Assembly (NCBI GenBank): GCA_002085355.1
Contig: NATN01000129.1
Location: forward strand, 1-7,531
Reading direction: 5' to 3'
DNA length: 7,531 nt
From: Candidatus Zhuqueibacterota bacterium 4484_87
GTDB taxonomy: Bacteria; Zhuqueibacterota; Zhuqueibacteria; Thermofontimicrobiales; Thermofontimicrobiaceae
The position numbers were made by a program, and so were the translations under genes. The notes beneath the pieces were generated by a model. The model had not been told where the DNA came from. It searched no databases and was given only the letters and a program-made list of their open reading frames with translations. Positions 6,164 through 7,531 of this stretch are shown one piece after another; the first letter of the stretch is position 1, and every line of letters starts with the position of its first letter.

Positions 6164-6603
6164 ACTCCTTCTTCAAAATAGGTTTGCAGACTGTTTTGTT
6201 TTAATTTTTCAAAATCATTGAGAATTGTTTCGGTCAATTCATCTGCCCGGGCAATGAATTCCGCGAATATTTTTTCGCCCAATTCCCAAGCTTCTGTTTC
6301 AAATTCAATTTTCTTTTTCCCTTTATCCAGTTGTAACTTTTTCAAAAAATTTTTGGTTTCCTCTTTTTCTGAAGCAGATTGCCATTGCAAATAATGTCCG
6401 ACTTCATGAAATAAAAAACAAAGGGCTTCAGTGACATCTCTTTTTGATGTATCGTGAAAAATAACGATAGAAGCCAGATCCTGCTGTGGCGGATAAAAAT
6501 ACCCCACAACGGATTGCAATGGCACCAGTTGGATGCTCAATTCGGGAAAACGATCCCAGCATAAAAATGATTTTGCCTGAAACAAAAGCGATTGATCAAT
6601 CAT
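6160..6603 (-). CDS. Small HExxH zinc-protease-like protein of unknown function
   Basis: The predicted product is a 147-residue soluble protein with no signal peptide or membrane segment. Residues 62-70 read CFLFHEVGH, a zincin metal site in a hydrophobic helix (HEVGH at 66-70), followed by YLQWQ. About 30 residues later IEFETEAWELG (99-109) offers Glu104 as a likely third metal ligand, in a setting like the E-x-EA(N/W)-x-x-(A/G) helix of ImmA/IrrE (M78) and other small gluzincins. The region before it (SIVIFHDTSKRDVTEAL, 45-61) resembles the beta-strand plus helix that precedes the motif in those proteins. The C-terminus is charged and helical. The gene's TGA overlaps the murE ATG, so translation is probably coupled. 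A proteolytic role is inferred from motif only; I do not recognise a named family. The ATG at 6603 lacks a clear Shine-Dalgarno. Confidence 0.75.
   Translation of the reverse strand: MIDQSLLFQAKSFLCWDRFPELSIQLVPLQSVVGYFYPPQQDLASIVIFHDTSKRDVTEALCFLFHEVGHYLQWQSASEKEETKNFLKKLQLDKGKKKIEFETEAWELGEKIFAEFIARADELTETILNDFEKLKQNSLQTYFEEGV
6165..6170 (-). promoter_or_regulatory. Shine-Dalgarno AAGGAG at the metalloprotease/murE junction
   Basis: AAGGAG, inside the last codons of the upstream gene, is 1 base before the murE ATG at 6163 and 13 bases before the in-frame ATG at 6151. The first spacing is too short and the second rather long for standard initiation. Met5 (MELKSLL) fits the usual start of MurE proteins, so the site weakly favours 6151 or a coupled restart. 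Confidence 0.5.
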
Positions 6604-6643
6604 TAAACTGATAGCTTTAATTTGTTCGGAAATTTAAACTACT

Positions 6644-6672
6644 AATTTAATGAAAGAAATTTTTTAAAGCAA
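6644..6672 (-). promoter_or_regulatory. Possible promoter of the metalloprotease-murE unit
   Basis: On the minus strand TTGCTT (6672-6667), a 17-base spacer and TAAATT (6649-6644) form a weak sigma70-like pair about 40 bases upstream of the ATG at 6603. Each box matches the consensus only partly (3 and 4 of 6), and the region is AT-rich, so chance matches are likely. Position and spacing are what make it plausible. Confidence 0.3.
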
Positions 6673-6698
6673 GTAGTTTTGTGAGAAATTTTCGATTA

Positions 6699-6741
6699 GG
6701 ATACGGATACACGCGGATGCAGCGGATCTTACGCGGATTTT
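6699..6741. repeat. Degenerate short-period repeat, ACGCGGAT type
   Basis: CGGAT recurs at 6704, 6714, 6723 and 6734, a spacing of 10, 9 and 11 bases, in units such as ATACGGATAC, ACGCGGATGC and ACGCGGATTT. It is GC-richer than the AT-rich flanks of this roughly 194-base divergent gap between the metalloprotease gene and mutM. It resembles the two arrays near 4500-4620 in design but not in core sequence. Confidence 0.65.
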
Positions 6742-6797
6742 AAAGAGAAAAATCCCAACAAATAAAACTATATTCTATGTTGATAGGTTAATAACAA

Positions 6798-7531
6798 ATG
6801 CCAGAACTACCTGAAGTCGAAACAATTATTCGCCAATTGCGCGAGAAAGTAATCGGCCAAATCATTTCAAAAGTGCAAATTTCCCGTTCCAGTCAGTGGA
6901 AATTGAATGATGCCGATGAAGTGACGGAGAAATTGATCGGCAAACAAATTCATCGCATCAGGCGACTGGGGAAGTATATCATTTTTGATTTTTCCGATGG
7001 TGGTGTGCTAATCATTCATTTGCGAATGACGGGTAAATTGATCTGGAGCGATGCGGACGTTGAGCCGGAAAAATATACGCGTACGATTTTTCATTTTGCT
7101 TCGGGTGGGACGCTGCAATTTAATGATACTCGCGCACTGGGAACTCTGGTGTTTTTGCCGCCGGGCGATGTCGAAAAATATAGTCCTGTTCTTGGACTTG
7201 AGCCACTTGATGAATCCTGGACTCTAAAAGCCTTACGTGAACGAATTAAAAATTCCGGATTGGACGCCAAATCATTTCTCATGGATCAGAAAAAAATCGC
7301 TGGTATCGGCAATATTTACGCCAGCGAAATTCTTTTTCGTTGCCGGATTCATCCGGAGCGAAAAATAAATGAACTTACTGAAGCCGAGATCAAATCTCTT
7401 TACGAACAAATTCCTCTCGTGCTGAATTTGGCGATTGAGAAAATGGGCACTTCACTGGGCGATGGCGAGGGAAATTTCCGCAGCGTTTACAATATTGAAG
7501 GCGAATTCCAGAAATTGATTCGAGTTTACGG
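6798..7531 (+). CDS. mutM: Formamidopyrimidine-DNA glycosylase (Fpg/MutM), C-terminus cut by window edge
   Basis: This base-excision repair enzyme removes 8-oxoguanine and formamidopyrimidines and nicks the abasic site by beta,delta-elimination. The N-terminus is the invariant MPELPEVETI, with Pro2 as the Schiff-base nucleophile and Glu3 and Glu6 as active-site acids. Other landmarks are the catalytic Lys in RLGKYIIF (Lys59), HLRMTGKL (74-81, the Met that fills the DNA void), FNDTRALGTL (108-117) and the helix-two-turn-helix with KSFLMDQ and GIGNIYASEILF (158-180). The frame is open to the edge after 244 codons, ending RVYG. That is just where the C-terminal zinc finger (GxPC..C ... C..C) should begin, so about 30 residues are missing. 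It is transcribed away from the metalloprotease-murE unit. A weak AGG lies 10 bases before the ATG; no clear promoter was found. Confidence 0.96.
   Translation, partial: MPELPEVETIIRQLREKVIGQIISKVQISRSSQWKLNDADEVTEKLIGKQIHRIRRLGKYIIFDFSDGGVLIIHLRMTGKLIWSDADVEPEKYTRTIFHFASGGTLQFNDTRALGTLVFLPPGDVEKYSPVLGLEPLDESWTLKALRERIKNSGLDAKSFLMDQKKIAGIGNIYASEILFRCRIHPERKINELTEAEIKSLYEQIPLVLNLAIEKMGTSLGDGEGNFRSVYNIEGEFQKLIRVY

Noticed and set aside
6741..6797. Forward promoter for mutM around TATATT at 6769-6774
   Set aside because: No recognisable -35 box stands at the right spacing; a lone AT-rich -10 match in this composition is not informative.
7091..7282. Minus-strand frame inside mutM
   Set aside because: It is antisense to the conserved Fpg core and has no recognisable features.

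Overview
The window reads as an ordinary chromosomal segment of a moderately AT-rich, diaminopimelate-type, most likely Gram-negative bacterium. The clues are a MurE with the meso-DAP signature DNPR, a predicted exported SurA/PpiC-type foldase, and intergenic arrays of short degenerate repeats with a period of about 9-10 bases. From memory such arrays (CGGAT, CAAAG and CACGAAG types) are common in candidate-phylum genomes of the FCB superphylum and its relatives (KSB1, Calditrichota and similar). That placement is an inference and cannot be proved from this window.

Layout: all genes up to 6603 are on the minus strand; the last one is on the plus strand. From the left edge: the N-terminal half of a GH130 glycoside phosphorylase/hydrolase (1-525, cut by the edge); a decayed hicB-hicA toxin-antitoxin scar (609-893) that keeps a near-consensus sigma70 promoter (960-988); an isoprenylcysteine-methyltransferase-like membrane protein (1057-1629); a PHP-domain metal-dependent phosphoesterase (1776-2546); a large PpiC/SurA-like peptidyl-prolyl isomerase with an N-terminal signal sequence (2593-4449); a 214-base gap with two repeat arrays; murE (4664-6163); and a small HEVGH zinc-protease-like protein (6160-6603) whose stop codon overlaps the murE start. 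After a roughly 190-base divergent intergenic region with a third repeat array, mutM (Fpg DNA glycosylase) runs off the right edge from 6798.

Probable transcription units are: the small metalloprotease-like gene plus murE, coupled by a 4-base overlap; the PPIase plus the PHP gene, 46 bases apart; the ICMT-like gene, perhaps alone, with a weak hairpin before it; the hicBA remnant from its own promoter; GH130, promoter unclear; and mutM alone, divergent. MurE (cell-wall precursor synthesis) and the exported foldase (outer-membrane/periplasmic protein folding) both serve the envelope, but nothing ties all the genes into one pathway.

I found no mobile element, CRISPR array, RNA gene or convincing new multi-gene system. 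The items most worth a second look are the uncharacterised HExxH protein coupled to murE, the toxin-antitoxin scar with an intact promoter, and the two repeat families in the gaps.
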